A stretch of 64,000 nt of DNA from Bursaphelenchus xylophilus (taxonomy: Eukaryota > Nematoda > Chromadorea > Rhabditida > Aphelenchoididae), in NCBI GenBank assembly GCA_904066235.2, contig CAJFCV020000006.1:3348001-3412000 (forward strand). The letters run 5' to 3'. Position numbers and translations under genes: made by a program. The notes beneath the pieces are model-generated. The model searched no databases. It saw only the letters and a list, made by a program, of their open reading frames with translations, and had not been told where the DNA came from. Shown one piece after another: positions 29,708-41,360 of this stretch (position 1 is the stretch's first letter; every line of letters begins with the position of its first letter).

Positions 29708-31365
29708 TTAACCGTTTTTTGAATTAACCGGAACAACCGTTGACGGAACAGTGGACAAAATTTTTGCATTATGTAACACATGACATAGCCATCCCTTGAG
29801 CACTCGACGATAAGGCACAATAGCAGTGATTGTTAGAAGCGAGTTTAGAATGGGGATCCAGCTGGCCAAGGTGACGGAAACAGTTGTCGAAATTCCTCCG
29901 TCTATACGAAGGAGTGCGCTTGCGGCAAGAAGGGAAGCCGGGACAATCGAAGTGGTCAGCTGAATCATCACCTAAATAAAATATAGCTTACAATAGGATC
30001 GAACCCGCCTCTTCTGGCGCAAAAATCGAGCGCACTGACCACTCGGCCACCACTGCAGATGAAACAAACCGTTTCTTTTGAGGAGGCGGATATTCGCTCA
30101 TTCCGGCTAAGCTTTGCGGTCGATTTTCTCGGCCGAGAAGCCCCGTAAACACTTTTGGAAATCTATGATCGCAGACGCTTCACGTTTGAAACCTACTAGG
30201 TCCCGTTCCAAAGTCCGTCTGCGAAAAAAGTGAATTCCCTTGTTAGAGTCGTAAAGCATTTAAGAGTAGCTTGTGTGTGAAGACAATTTCACACAAATTA
30301 TTCTTACCTGAAAGAACAGGAACCGAGCCAACTGGGCTTGCAGTACCTTCGTCTTTGGCGAGTATTTGTCGGCGTAAACGCAGAGTTGTCTCCACGTCTT
30401 GTAGCTGAAGTACACAGTGGCCAGGTAGCCAAACGTTATCTGAAGACCGGCGGTCGCAATAAACGCCATGTCCCAGGAGGAGCGCTAAAACATAGACATA
30501 ACACCGACAACATAAAATTAATCGTGACAATGAGAAAAGAAGAACATCGTAAGCGATTTTTGGACTTACGGTGTCTAGTATGAGTAGAAGAGGCAATGGG
30601 TACTCCTTGAACCAAAGAGTGGCGTAATTGTAGCCGGGCCGGACTTTCGGAGACTCAAAGAAACTGATGTAGAGCAAGACAAAGGGAACAATGTTAACGA
30701 CGAAAGGAAAAGCCAAAATCAGAGTTGTTTTTAACTTGTCGCAAGTCTTCCCTCTATAATGCTGAGATTATCAACGCTTAAATTTGATAAAGAGTTTTGC
30801 GCATGCCCCTCATTAGATTAGAGCCCAATTTTCATCAAGGTCTTTCCTCACCTGGTCAACGCGTAGTAGCGATAGAACGACTGGGCAGGAAGTGTCGCAT
30901 TCGTGAAACAAACCAAGCTCACGCCCAACGAGGCCGCTAAAAGCTGGCCCCAACGAGGCAACAGTTTAGCAGGGCCTGTGACTGTCCCCACGAAAACGCC
31001 GTCGATCATCCTGACTTTCTACAGAGGCTAAAATAATCTACTTCATCGTTGAAAAGACATACCAACTGTCCGCAGCTGTCCAACAACCAAAAGAAAAAGT
31101 CTGACATGGAGCAAACGAGGAGTAGCTTCTTGTAGGGCAATAATGCACCAGTCGTATGGAATAGAACCATATAGATCATGCAGGGCACCAAAATAGCCCC
31201 AACACTTATGGTCACGGCATAATGAATGGACGTGTACCAGTTCAGGACCTCCAACTCGTCATAGGGAGAGGTTGGAAAATTTCCATTGGAATCTGGAATG
31301 TCCCACGCGAAGGGATTGTCAGCGGTTGGAGCAGAATGAAATGTGACGCTGCTCGGCGTTGCCAT
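29708..31365 (-). CDS. Chemoreceptor gene G
   Basis: Exons 31365-31063, 31018-30852, 30753-30570, 30484-30308 and 29971-29708: 1095 nt, 364 aa, in frame. Start chosen at MATPSS because gene F begins at the same place, although the frame is open further upstream. NPFAWDIPD N-terminus; TM1-2 with PYKKLLLVCSMSD; exon 2 with RMIDGVFVGTVTGPA ending YRYYALTR; exon 3 with NYATLWFKEYPLP; exon 4 with KTKVLQAQLARFLFFQ; exon 5 with WIPILNSLLTI and VPYRRVLKGW. Intron 1 is 44 nt. Intron 4 holds a tRNA-like sequence. Intact parent-like paralogue of F. Confidence 0.9.
29991..30056 (-). pseudogene. tRNA-like sequence (serine-type head), degenerate
   Basis: On the minus strand it has a tRNA A-box-like segment (GTGGCCGAGTGGTCAGTGC) and a B-box (GGGTTCGATCC) at normal spacing, starting GCAGTGG. 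The anticodon stem does not form a normal five-pair helix and the 3' acceptor strand is missing, so it is a tRNA pseudogene or the head of a SINE. It lies in intron 4 of gene G and is absent from the homologous intron of F. Confidence 0.5.
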
Positions 31366-32182
31366 CAACAAGACGGATAAGAATGGAGAAGCAATGCAGA
31401 AGATGTATGACCAGGCCTTGAAGAAGTAACAATTTTTAAAGATTTTGTACAAAGAATACAAATTGCATTTCGAAACTTGTATACGAAAAATATAACACTT
31501 TTCGCGGTACTTCCTACCTTCCCAGAACCTACTCTCCATGTTTTTAGTTATTGGAGCAGTTTTGACTATGTACGAAGAAGAAGAATGCAAATATCTTCAA
31601 TGCTTCTCAAACCATTTCTATTGCTCTCGCTAAAGGGTTGTAGAACCCGGCCGTCACAAAAAGGCAAAAAAAGTGGTTTTTAGTGCCGGTGGTCAGTGTG
31701 CACGTATTTATCGTTGAAAAATTGGTTCGCGATTGTCCAGGCAACTCAATATATTCTCCGACCTTTGTCGTTGAGAGAGTACGCGAAATAAGGAGAACGA
31801 AAGAGAAAAATAGTTTGGCGATACTTCTGTCACACCTTCCGGCCCTCTGACTTTTGACACTTGTTACTATCAACTTATCGCCATCCCAAAATACACCAGA
31901 AAACATAAAAATTGTATGGTGTTGCAATACCAACCCCCAATAATTCCAGTTGTGTTACGATTTCTTCGTAGCGGATAACCGACAAAATGTAGCTATAAAA
32001 AAGAACGAAAAGCTCGAAATCTTTGCTCGATAGATTTCCCATCTCACGTTCTACAATGTAAAACATACATACAATTGTAACAATTCTTGTAATAACCTCC
32101 TTCCAGCATAAAAAATGTTGCGTTCTTCGCATCCAGGTGTGTTTTGACATGAATAAATAAATTATTATACGGTTTTCTAAAT
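31366..32182. other. Spacer between receptors G and H, no gene
   Basis: Shared with 27980-28640 upstream of gene F. It should hold the G promoter and the H 3' region. No coding exon recognised. Confidence 0.55.
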
Positions 32183-33601
32183 TCACTGAGAAGTGATGAC
32201 ATTCGTTTTGCTGTATGGTATGGCCCAAGCCAACGTCTTTCTGACAGCTCGACGATACGGAACGATAACAATCATTGTCAGCAAGGGGTTTATGATTGGA
32301 ATCCAACTCAACGCCATGAAGCAGAATGTCGGCGTCATTCCGGTTTCCAGCCGAAGGAAGGCGGCAAAGATAATGACGGCTACAGGGACTACAGAGGTCA
32401 CAAGTTGAATTGTGGTCTGAAATTTTCAGAAACTAGGAAATAATGGACCAAACGGCACCTGCAGCAAAAGATACCGCGATAATTGGGTTTGCAAGAGCTT
32501 TGTTCTTCTACTGCAGCTGATTTGAAGGACCTTCAAGCATTTGAAGCCTTTTAATCCAATGTACAAAGTCAACGCATAACAGGAAAAAACGCAGAGAGAT
32601 CCGTAGAAAAAGAAGACTTGATGCCAAATACAACGCTGAAAATAAACGTTCAGCGTGTCAGTTGTGGTCTCACAATATCTCCAATAATCAAGATGGGCAA
32701 GGGATACTGGTCGAACCACAATTCGCCGTAGTTGTATCCAGGACGGACTGCCGCGGAATTACTGTAACTCAAATAGCCGGAGACTAATATGGGTAGTGTT
32801 GACACAACTGAACATGCAACAAGGCCGATTGTCTTCCATGGTGCGAGGATCTCTGATCTGGAAAGACAAGGTGATGACTTTATACGTCCATAGTTGGCTT
32901 TTTACAAGGCGGGCCATCAAAAATGTGGCAAAATAGCCCCCTCTACAAGTGACAAAACGCTGATTTCAAAACCGCCCCGCTCTTTTTTGAAAGGAAGCCC
33001 TTCAAAACGGCGTATTTTTAGTGCAAAATGGTACGTTATTGGATCAGGTCCGACTTAGTTGCGAATTCAATTCTAAAGCCTTCAACCCACCTCGTTAATG
33101 CATAAAAACGAAAGTAAGTTTGAGCAGGAAGCAATGTATTGACAAAGCACATGGATGTTACGTAGATTGCGGTCATCGCAACTTGAACCTCTCTGCTAAA
33201 GTAGGCGGCCGGCCCATCCAACCTCAACAAGAACACTCCATCGCTCTGCTTAGCCTTCTAGCAAACTGGTCATGCAAGCGTTGACTTACAAACTGGCAAA
33301 AGTTCTCGGTGACCCAATACATGACATCGGTGATGCCGCAGCATAATATGATTTTTTGGTATGGGAGCAAACGTTCGGCAGTATGAAATACGACCAAATA
33401 TAAGAGATAAAAGCTGAAGATGCCTCCACAAATTGTGGAAATTCCATAATTTATTCGCAGATAGGGCGAAAGCCATTCCAACTCGTCGTAGGGTTCGGTT
33501 TTTACACATCCATTGCCATCCAACGTGTCCCAGGCGAAGGGATTTTGCGTCCAAGGGGCTAAGTGAATTTCAAGGGTGTTGGGGGTTGAGTTACAGCTCA
33601 T
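32183..33601 (-). CDS. Chemoreceptor gene H
   Basis: Exons 33601-33290, 33257-33091, 32857-32674, 32635-32459 and 32416-32183: 1074 nt, 357 aa, in frame, with the same exon lengths as gene E. Starts MSCNSTPNTLEIHLAPW, then QNPFAWD; PYQKIILCCGITDV; exon 2 with KQSDGVFLLRLDGPAAYF ending FRFYALTR; exon 3 with NYGELWFDQYPLP; exon 4 with RRTKLLQTQLSRYLLLQ; exon 5 with LSWIPIINPLLTMIVIVPYR. Intron 1 is only 32 nt, among the shortest here; introns 3 and 4 are 38 and 42 nt. Intron 2 carries an M1 fragment. Confidence 0.9.
32921..33045. repeat. M1 element fragment in intron 2 of gene H
   Basis: Both ends are M1-like (CAAAAATGTGGCAAAATAGCC on the left, TTATTGGATCAGGTCC on the right); the interior is short. 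Gene E has a mariner MITE in this intron instead. Confidence 0.6.
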
Positions 33602-33820
33602 ATAGGGGACAAAATGGTTTATAAAGAGGCAAAGAGTTCAACAGGGCCGCAGCCTGGGACTGAAAACGGAGAGTGCAAAATTAGCACGTACAATGACGGA
33701 CCTGATCCAGTGGCAAAAAAACGTACCATTTTGGGAGGTGTCAAAAAATATAGCAAAATGACTCCTTCTCCTTTCTTTCACAAAGGAGCAGGCTCGCTAA
33801 ATCGCAGTTTTTTGGAACTG
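33602..33820. other. M1-family end upstream of receptor H
   Basis: 33695-33790 reads GGACCTGATCCAGTGGC and continues as M1, running directly into block X. No gene. Confidence 0.55.
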
Positions 33821-34174
33821 GGACGATTGGGGAAAAAGACGATTGGGGAAAAGGACGATTGGGGAAAAAGACGATTGGGGAAAAGTACGATTGGGGAAAC
33901 CGAAAAGTATTATTTTTCTTCGATGCAAATGTCGAAATTAGGATAATCGAGGGTGCTCATTTCGAAAATGACATTCTTACGTCCACTACGCTTTAGGCGT
34001 TCGTGGTGTTGTTCTGGTGCTTAGTACGCCTATTTTTACTTCGTACTACATAGTATCAGACAGTACTATATAGCACCAAGTCTTTAAAACGTGTTTTTGA
34101 AGAGTACTAAGCATCAAAACAACACCATTAACGTCAAAAGCCATATTTTCACTTTGTACTATATAGTATCAGAA
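33821..34174 (+). repeat. Block X, with a GACGATTGGGGAAAA minisatellite
   Basis: 354 bp that begins with five tandem 16-17-bp units (GGACGATTGGGGAAAAA) and ends AGTATCAGAA exactly at the edge of the left palindrome arm. The same block is present in reverse at 42564-42917, and its first 158 bp again at 41173-41330. Confidence 0.8.
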
Positions 34175-35930
34175 TGGGCTGCCTGGAGACAACGGCTACC
34201 CTGGAGCACCAGGCTTGCCTGGAGAGTTTGGAGAACGAGGATTGCCCGGACTTCCGGGAGAACATGGTCTACGGGGAATCGATGGAAAACGAGGACACGA
34301 TGGACTTCCTGGCCTGCCTGGATTACCTGGAGCTCCTGGATTCCCAGGAGAAAAGGGCAACAAAGGAGCCTACGGCCCACCTGGATTCAACGGTCAAGAT
34401 GGACAACCTGGCTTCCCAGGACAACGAGGCGACAATGGGCCACCTGGAGTACCTGGTTTCCCTGGCGACAGCGGTCTTCTTGGCCTTCCTGGATCTCCCG
34501 GATATCCTGGTGAAAGTGGCGACGCGGGTCTTCCTGGCCCATCTGGCCTTCCTGGTCGACCAGGACCTCAAGGAAAACCAGGTCTTCCTGGCCTCCCTGG
34601 CCCATACGATCAACGAACTCACTCACCAATTGGAGCCCCTGGAGATTACGGTCTGCCCGGTATTCCTGGCCTTCCCGGTGATGTCGGAGACCGTGGACTT
34701 CCTGGACCACCAGGAAAAGCCGGCTTCCCTGGACTGGCTGGAGAACATGGAACCCCTGGATTGCCCGGCTTCCCAGGAGAACCTGGAGTTACTGGAACTC
34801 CGGGAGTTCAAGGCGTTCCCGGCCGTGATGGCCGTCCCGGCTTCCCTGGACCACCTGGATACCCTGGCGGCCCTGGTGGATGGGCTCCATCTCGAGGATT
34901 CACAATTACCAAGCATTCGCAGACCACCGAGGTTCCACCATGCCCTCCGGGATCGAGCAAACTCTGGGAGGGATACTCGTTGCTCTATGTTCAAGGAAAT
35001 GGACGGGCCGCCGGTCAGGATCTGGGATCACCCGGATCTTGCATCCCCAAGTTTTCCACGATGCCATTCATGTTCTGCAACATGAAGGAGACTTGCCACT
35101 TCAGCAGCCGAAGCGACTACAGTTTCTGGCTTTCCACTGGCGAACCTATGACAGCGATGATGAATCCAGTAAGTAATATCAGCGTTTATGTCTCTGCTTT
35201 TTTTGAACGGAGGAAGTAAGAAAACATTTCTTTCAGATTACCGGAACGTCAATTCGCCCACATATTTCTCGCTGTTCTGTTTGTGAAATTCCAACTCAAA
35301 CTATTGCTGTTCATTCTCAAGACTCGTACGTTCCAGAATGTCCAGGCGGATGGTCGCCGTACTACAGCGGCTACAGTTTTGCTATGGTAAGTATAAGGCT
35401 GAAAAAAGAGGAGGAACTTTGGCAACAGCCGTTCACATCTAGAAATAAAAAAACAATGCAAAAAAATCTTCATTTCCTGACAAAAAAAACAAAAATATTT
35501 TCTTTTTCGTCGAATCTTCCAGAACAAGACGGAATGCCAGACGAGAATTTTCGTGCCGGGACGCCGTAAAACCCCATTTTTTGATTAGAAACAAGGAAAA
35601 AGCATCATACTTGCAAAAAAACCTTGGTTTCTTTGTTTTCAATCATTCATTCGTATAATAAATATATTCCAGCACACTGGAGCGGGCGCTGACGGTACCG
35701 GCCAGAACTTTGAGTCACCCGGCTCTTGTCTGGAGGAGTTCCGTGCCGTGCCTTTCATCGAGTGTCACGGTAAAGGAACCTGCAACTACTACGCCACGAA
35801 TCATGGCTTCTGGCTAGCCATTGTTGAGCAGAACAAACAGTTCCGCAAGCCGATGCCGCAGACCTTGAAGGCCGGTGGTTTGAAGGACCGTGTCAGTCGT
35901 TGTCGTGTCTGCATCAAGAATCGACAGTAA
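34175..35930 (+). pseudogene. 5'-truncated copy of the type IV collagen gene
   Basis: Exons 34175-35168 (partial), 35237-35386 and 35673-35930 repeat the last part of the collagen gene (end of the triple helix and the whole NC1 domain) almost base for base. It begins abruptly inside a Gly-X-Y exon at the duplication edge, so it lacks promoter, signal peptide and most of the helix. One coding change is visible: GDSGLLG here, GDSGLPG in the full gene. The frame is open; if transcribed from a nearby promoter it could give an NC1-containing fragment, but nothing shows that. Confidence 0.85.
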
Positions 35931-37385
35931 TATTCGAATATAATTTTATTTTGACTTTATTCTGCCCATCTTGCCATTTCTTTTTTTAGTAACTAGTGTC
36001 TTCTTAATCTCGAGTTTTCTAATCCAAGATATCTTTTTTTAGTTTTCTTTAAAAGTGTATGGTTTCACTGCCGTGAATGATAATTCTGCCATAATTACGA
36101 AATCTCGCCGCTTCTTTCCTTGAGTATGTTAAGTTTAATTTGAATAAATTAATCATAAATATATACCAAAGTTTTTATCAGTGTATACGTTTTAAAATTG
36201 AAAAAAAAATTTTAGGGATGCAGAGACCTGATTTGGCTGGTAATTGGTACAAATTGCGGCACGGGCTTTCAAGATCCGTTGGATTGGAACCATTCGAAAA
36301 TTCATGACTTTTGCACGATAGAATAGAGAATTTCCTTTCTGTGTGGAGTGAGGACTAAGGTGCTCCTTCCCATGAAAACTAGATTGCTCGCTGTTGTTGC
36401 AAGGTAAATATTTTTAATGTGCACCTTACAAGGGAGGTGTTCGAAGTGCGACGTTCAGACTTTCTTTTTGATTTTGCGAACGGGTCGGGTTTTATGTCAC
36501 ATGTCAGGAATACCTAAAAATTAAGGCATTAGATTTCGCTTTGCAATGACTGCTAAGATGTTGGGCCATCCTTGTCGACGAGGGAATGCGCCGAATGCAG
36601 AAGCCGGTCCAGTGACACCGCCTTGAAGAAGTTGTCGTAGCATTTGTTAGAAACAATTCTTCCTGGTCCTTTAGCAAAAGTTCACCAATTTTTTGCTTCC
36701 TCAACTTTTCAAGGGTTATATAACAACCGAAAAAACAAACAAATAAGTAGATAAATTAAACACAAACACTTCTGCTTTCACCTTTTTTCCATCTTAATGT
36801 TTACATTGACACGGTTTCAAAAGAAAAAAAAAGCAATGACACATCTTTTTAGTTTTGCTGTTGCTGATCGTTTCTTGCAATGAAAATGCGACGTTCAAAT
36901 TTTTGGTAGATAATTCTCTGCGACTTTTGTTACACAAGAGATTCAGTTTGATTTTTACTGGAGATTTTTTGAAAAAGAATACATTCCTTCACAAGGATGA
37001 TTTTATGAAATTTTGGCTAGAAAATGTTTTATAAATCGTGCGATAATAATATCGCTACAGCTGAACCTGTGTACAACGTCCCTCCGAAATCCCTCAAAAA
37101 AGATTTTTCTGTATTTTAGCAGTTGTATTGAGGTTTGGCTATACAGCGCGCTCATTTGCTCTCTTTGAAATTATCAAAGTCGGCGAGAAAGTTCGCATGG
37201 TTAAAACTGTTACCTTGGTTGCGAGGGACAGGTATAAAACAGTGTATGAAAGACCAAGAATAATCGGTTCAAACGAGTAATCTCTGGCTTGTTGTTTCGT
37301 TTGTAAACAACCGCCTTTTCGTGGTTAGTTCCCACACTTTGGGATTCTTTCGGATATTTTCAGCTATTTTATATGTTCTACTACA
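35931..37385. other. Spacer between collagen copy and acyltransferase (left arm)
   Basis: An AATAAA near 36143 suits the collagen 3' end. An R1-like end is at 36430-36470. A 40-codon open frame on the minus strand at about 36521-36643 is present identically in the right arm (47447-47569, plus); no homology recognised. TTTTCAG at 37358-37364, 21 nt before the acyltransferase ATG, is a likely trans-splice acceptor. Confidence 0.5.
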
Positions 37386-40300
37386 ATGAGAGATGAGATT
37401 CAAGGGCTGCGCGCAATCGCTGTTTCGGCCGTCTTATCGTTTCACGCATGGCAAGCGGCGTTCCCGGCAGGATTCCTGGGAGTTGATATGTGAGATTTTT
37501 TACCACTTTTTGGACACATTTTATACGATGAAACATATTTTGAGATCTTTTGTCTTCATCTTGCCTTTTTTCAGATTCTTTGTAATTTCCGGATATTTAA
37601 TGGCCCATATTATGGCTAGGACTGCGATTACAATCAAAGTGGTTAATAAATTTTATTTCCGACGACTGAGTCGAATATTGCCGTTATATTTGGCAGTAAT
37701 CATCTTTATCCTAATTGCAACCGCTTTATTAACCTCTCCAATCGAGTTTGATGCAGTTTTGAATGATGGCTTGCCTTCAGTTTTACTGATACCTAACTGG
37801 CATATGATCAAAGCAGCGTCGTATTTTGATGTGGTGAGTATTCATACACAACTTGGCTATTTTTTCCGCAGAACTTTGATTTTTCGCACAGGGGAAGACT
37901 TGACTCATTGAGAGCAGGACTTGACTCATTCGCGGTTTCAGTAAAAAAAATATAGACTAGTAAAAAGATGTATACGCAGTCGTCTTTTTTGGACACCCGA
38001 AAAAACATGCTCACTGTATAGAGAAAAACTTGACCCATCGAGGGTAAGACTAGACTTATTTTTTTCTGGCCTGCTATTTTGGTAGATTTGATAAATTTAT
38101 GCTCTTTTTTGTAAAATTTTTCGTTTCGCTAACGGTAGCGAGAGCTTTAACATTGAGGGAAACACTTGACCCTTGAAAGAAGAGCACGATACTCCATTTC
38201 CTTCCGCTTTCTCTGACCTTTCAGGCTCAAAACCCCACTTTTTTCAGTTAAACAAGTTTAATTTATTCACTCATTTCTGGTCGTTGGGCGTTGAACTGCA
38301 ATTCTACCTAGCAGTGCCTCTAATATTCTTAATCTTCCATAAAATTCAACGAATATCGAGGAATAATGCTATTAATTACGTGCTCATCACTACTGGTGCT
38401 ATAATCTCTTTTGGATCTCAATGGATTTTATCGTTTTCAAACCAAAACCAAAGCTATTACGCAACTTACAACCGGTTATGGCAATTCTTTGTCGGATTCT
38501 TGGCGTTTTTCTGGTATAATCGGGAAGAATCTCGGGAATTTCATGGCTTAGAAGAACGGTGTAGTCATACCAGTGAAGCAAGCGTCTCAAGTAAGAAATA
38601 GTTACAGCAGGGGACCTGATCCAGTGGCAAAAAACGTACCATTTTGCATCCGGGAAGTATCAAAAATGTGGCAAAATGCTTCCCTCCCCAAGTGAAAAAA
38701 CTCCGATTTCAAAGGAGAGGGAAATGTGGCATTTTGCCACATTTTTGATGCTTCCCGGATGCAATATGGTACGTTTTATGCCACTAGATCCCCACTGTAC
38801 GATCTGCAGAAGGAAATAACCGGAAAAATCTTTATACTGATACGAATTTCAGGTGTTTTGGTCAGTTTCAAGCAAATCTTGTCCAAAATACTTGCCAACA
38901 TATCATTACTGCTACTATTCACTTTTTTACTCTTTAAAATCTTCCCCAGCGACCACCTCAATCGACTAGCTGCTACATTACTCACGGGTCTACTGTTATC
39001 TCAGCATTACTGCAATCCAATATTCCTCGGTGATATTTCATATTCCGTTTATTTAATTCACTGGCCAATCTTATCGATTCATCGATACTGCAGCCCGGAA
39101 CTGTATCATTACAAAAATCCGGAGGCTCCTTTTTCTGATGGTATTGTTTTGATTGTAATCTCCGTCTTTTTCGGGTATATTTTGGAACAGGCGTTTGCAA
39201 AACTGAGAGAGGCTGTAACATCTTGGAGTTTGTTGTGTTACACTCTTGCTGGAGAGTACTTGTTGTTTGGGTTTTTGTTCATGCTACTGATGTCGAGCAA
39301 TGGCCCTAAATACGTGAGTAACAGAAAGTTTGCCAGAGGAAATTAGAAAATTTACGAAGTCAAGGCGGAACCTCTGTGCAACGAAACCTTTCTATAACAA
39401 AACATTTCAAAGGTCACAAGAGAAAATATTAGGCTAAAATCCACTTCTGTAAACAAATCCCACTTACGACGATATCGTTTTAGTCAGCCTTAATGTTAAG
39501 GAGTTTCGTCTTGCTTTCTTTTCTCCAAAATTGATGGTAACATTTCAGAGACCTCTTGACAACACAGAAAAGTTAGAAGTCCAAAAAATCATCGAGGGCT
39601 TGTTTGAGAACAGCAGCAATTCCTCAGACTTTCTAAATTCAGAGCAACTTCAACTCAACGCAGACATGTTTACATATGCCGAGAAGTGGCTGGCGTGTGA
39701 CGATCCCAACGTTGATTTACCGACTTCCTTTCCATACAAAGACGATTATCGGTTCAGCTCTACTTGTCATGACAAAGTAAGAAACTTCAGAACCGGACTT
39801 CATGGTGAACCAACTCATTTATGGTCCCTAGACAGATATTTCTAAACTGTCCTTAACTTGTTAGAGAGGCTTCAATTGCGAAGTGAACACTTGACACCTC
39901 ATGGAAAAACTTGACTCAAAGTTTTCTTTTAGGGTCATGGCAGCAAGCAAGTAGTCGTCATCGGGAACAGTCATGGAAGAGCACTGATTGACGGTCTGAA
40001 ATACTATTTCCGAGATATTTACGACGACCTTTACGTCATCTCACGGGATCTTTGCACGCCTTTCATGAGTCACACAATGCCGGAACATAGGGTAACCTGG
40101 TTTTCTAAGATGATTCTGGTTATGTTCAGGAGGCCTGTCAGAAGTTTGAAGGGGTTTGGGAGCCTTTATTGCAAAATTGGGGCAACCCAATAGACATCAT
40201 CATCGTTGGCCTGCAATATCTCCCGGATTTGGACCCCATAATAGTGGATTGGAATAGTGACGAGTATCTACAGGCCATGGAAGAGTTTTACCGCAAAATG

Positions 40301-40712
40301 AGCAGCATTGCAAAAGAAATCGTCTTCATTCCAATGGTGCACTTCAACTGGGAGTTGGAGCCGTTTATGCAGATTTTGCAGCAAAAACTGTATTTCGGAA
40401 AAAGTTTAGAGAGGTTTCATAAACATTTCGAGGTAAACGAGTCGTAAATAAGCAACTACAAAACTAATTTAGATTGAAGACAGCTACTTACGCAATGTTC
40501 AAAGACGCTTGGATCGAATGAAATGTAAAAAATGCGTAAAGGTCAATTACCGCGAGGCTTGGTGCCACAACAATCTTTGTTCTGCACTTGACAGTAAGAA
40601 CATTTCATACTTCAGAGATACCACTCATGTTACGCCTTATGGATCGTTAGTTTATGGGGGATTGTTGAGAAAATTGTATGATCAATATGTGGGCTACGAA
40701 ATTGTAAAATAA
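37386..40712 (+). CDS. Membrane O-acyltransferase (acyltransferase-3 plus SGNH), left copy
   Basis: Exons 37386-37489, 37575-37833, 38248-38590, 38853-39313, 39549-39776, 39933-40091, 40130-40432 and 40473-40712: 2097 nt, 698 aa, in frame. The N-terminal half is an integral-membrane acyltransferase-3 domain: MRDEIQGLRAIAV at the start, VDIFFVISGYLMAHI across introns 1-2, FYFRRLSRILPLYL, HFWSLGVELQFYLAVPL and LGDISYSVYLIHWP. The C-terminal half is an SGNH hydrolase-like domain with VVIGNSHGRAL and the terminal DTTHVTPYG dyad. The family transfers acyl groups to sugars or other acceptors; nematodes have many (oac genes), mostly uncharacterised. Intron 3 carries an M1 MITE. A TTTTCAG upstream of the ATG suggests trans-splicing. 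The right-arm copy encodes the same protein. Confidence 0.88.
38612..38792. mobile_element. M1 MITE (about 181 bp) in acyltransferase intron 3
   Basis: A near-palindrome: GGACCTGATCCAGTGGC... to ...GCCACTAGATCC, with TIRs of about 80 bp. Mirror copy at 45298-45478. Its presence in both arms shows it predates the inverted duplication. Confidence 0.8.
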
Positions 40713-41360
40713 ATTTGTGTTTGACATTGAGGATTTAATTGCGACACGAAATATACTCCATGTCGAAAAAAGCAAGTGGTTTTCGTCATATCACTTTTAG
40801 AAAATATGTAAATCACAAGAGCTCCGAAAGATTTTCGTTTTATGTGAAGTCATGTAAAGTAGACCTTGCCATAGTTAACATATATCGTGTGTGGCGGTCG
40901 TTTCCCTTCTATAATTGTTCTCCTTGGACCACATCAGACCAAAGTCCATTCGTATTTCTGAATGTCATGTCCGTTTGAGGTCAGAATTTTGTTTAAAATT
41001 GATGGTAAGTCGTAACTACAAATTTCAAGTTTTAACTGGTTAGAAAGTACTAATTATTATCTTCCACATATCTACAGCTGATCCATTTTCAAAAAAAGTG
41101 CGATTTTGCATCGGGGAAGTATCAAAAATGAAGCAAAATACCTCCTACTCCAAGTGAAAAAACTGCGGAGTTGGACGATTGGGGAAAAAGACGATTGGGG
41201 AAAGGGACGATTGGGGAAAAAGACGATTGGGGAAAAGTACGATTGGGGAAACCGAAAAGTATTATTTTTCTTCGATGCAAATGTCGAAATTAGGATAATC
41301 GAGGGTGCTCATTTCGAAAATGACATTCTTTTTTTTGATTCTTACTTTTTTTCTTAAGTA
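40713..41360. other. Inner end of the left arm and junction
   Basis: No gene. Holds an M1-like end (41070-41165) followed by the first 158 bp of block X. Identity with the right arm stops after GACATTCTT at 41330; about 30 bp of T-rich sequence then leads to the central transposon. Confidence 0.65.

Larger units (their letters stand above)
34175..41330. repeat. Left arm of a giant inverted duplication
   Basis: Matches 42760-49916 in reverse complement (position sums 84090, or 84091 left of about 35480). Differences noticed: T/C at 34480, a one-base change in an A-run near 35480, and G/C at 37897. It contains the collagen 3' copy and an O-acyltransferase gene. Confidence 0.93.

Noticed and set aside
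34323..34994. Long minus-strand open frames over the collagen copies (also 49097-50630 on the plus strand)
   Set aside because: These are antisense shadows of the Gly-X-Y repeat; composition follows the collagen codons and no splice context exists.
37386..40712. Acyltransferase as a horizontal transfer from bacteria
   Set aside because: It has seven nematode-type introns and matches the large nematode acyltransferase-SGNH family, so vertical origin is simpler.
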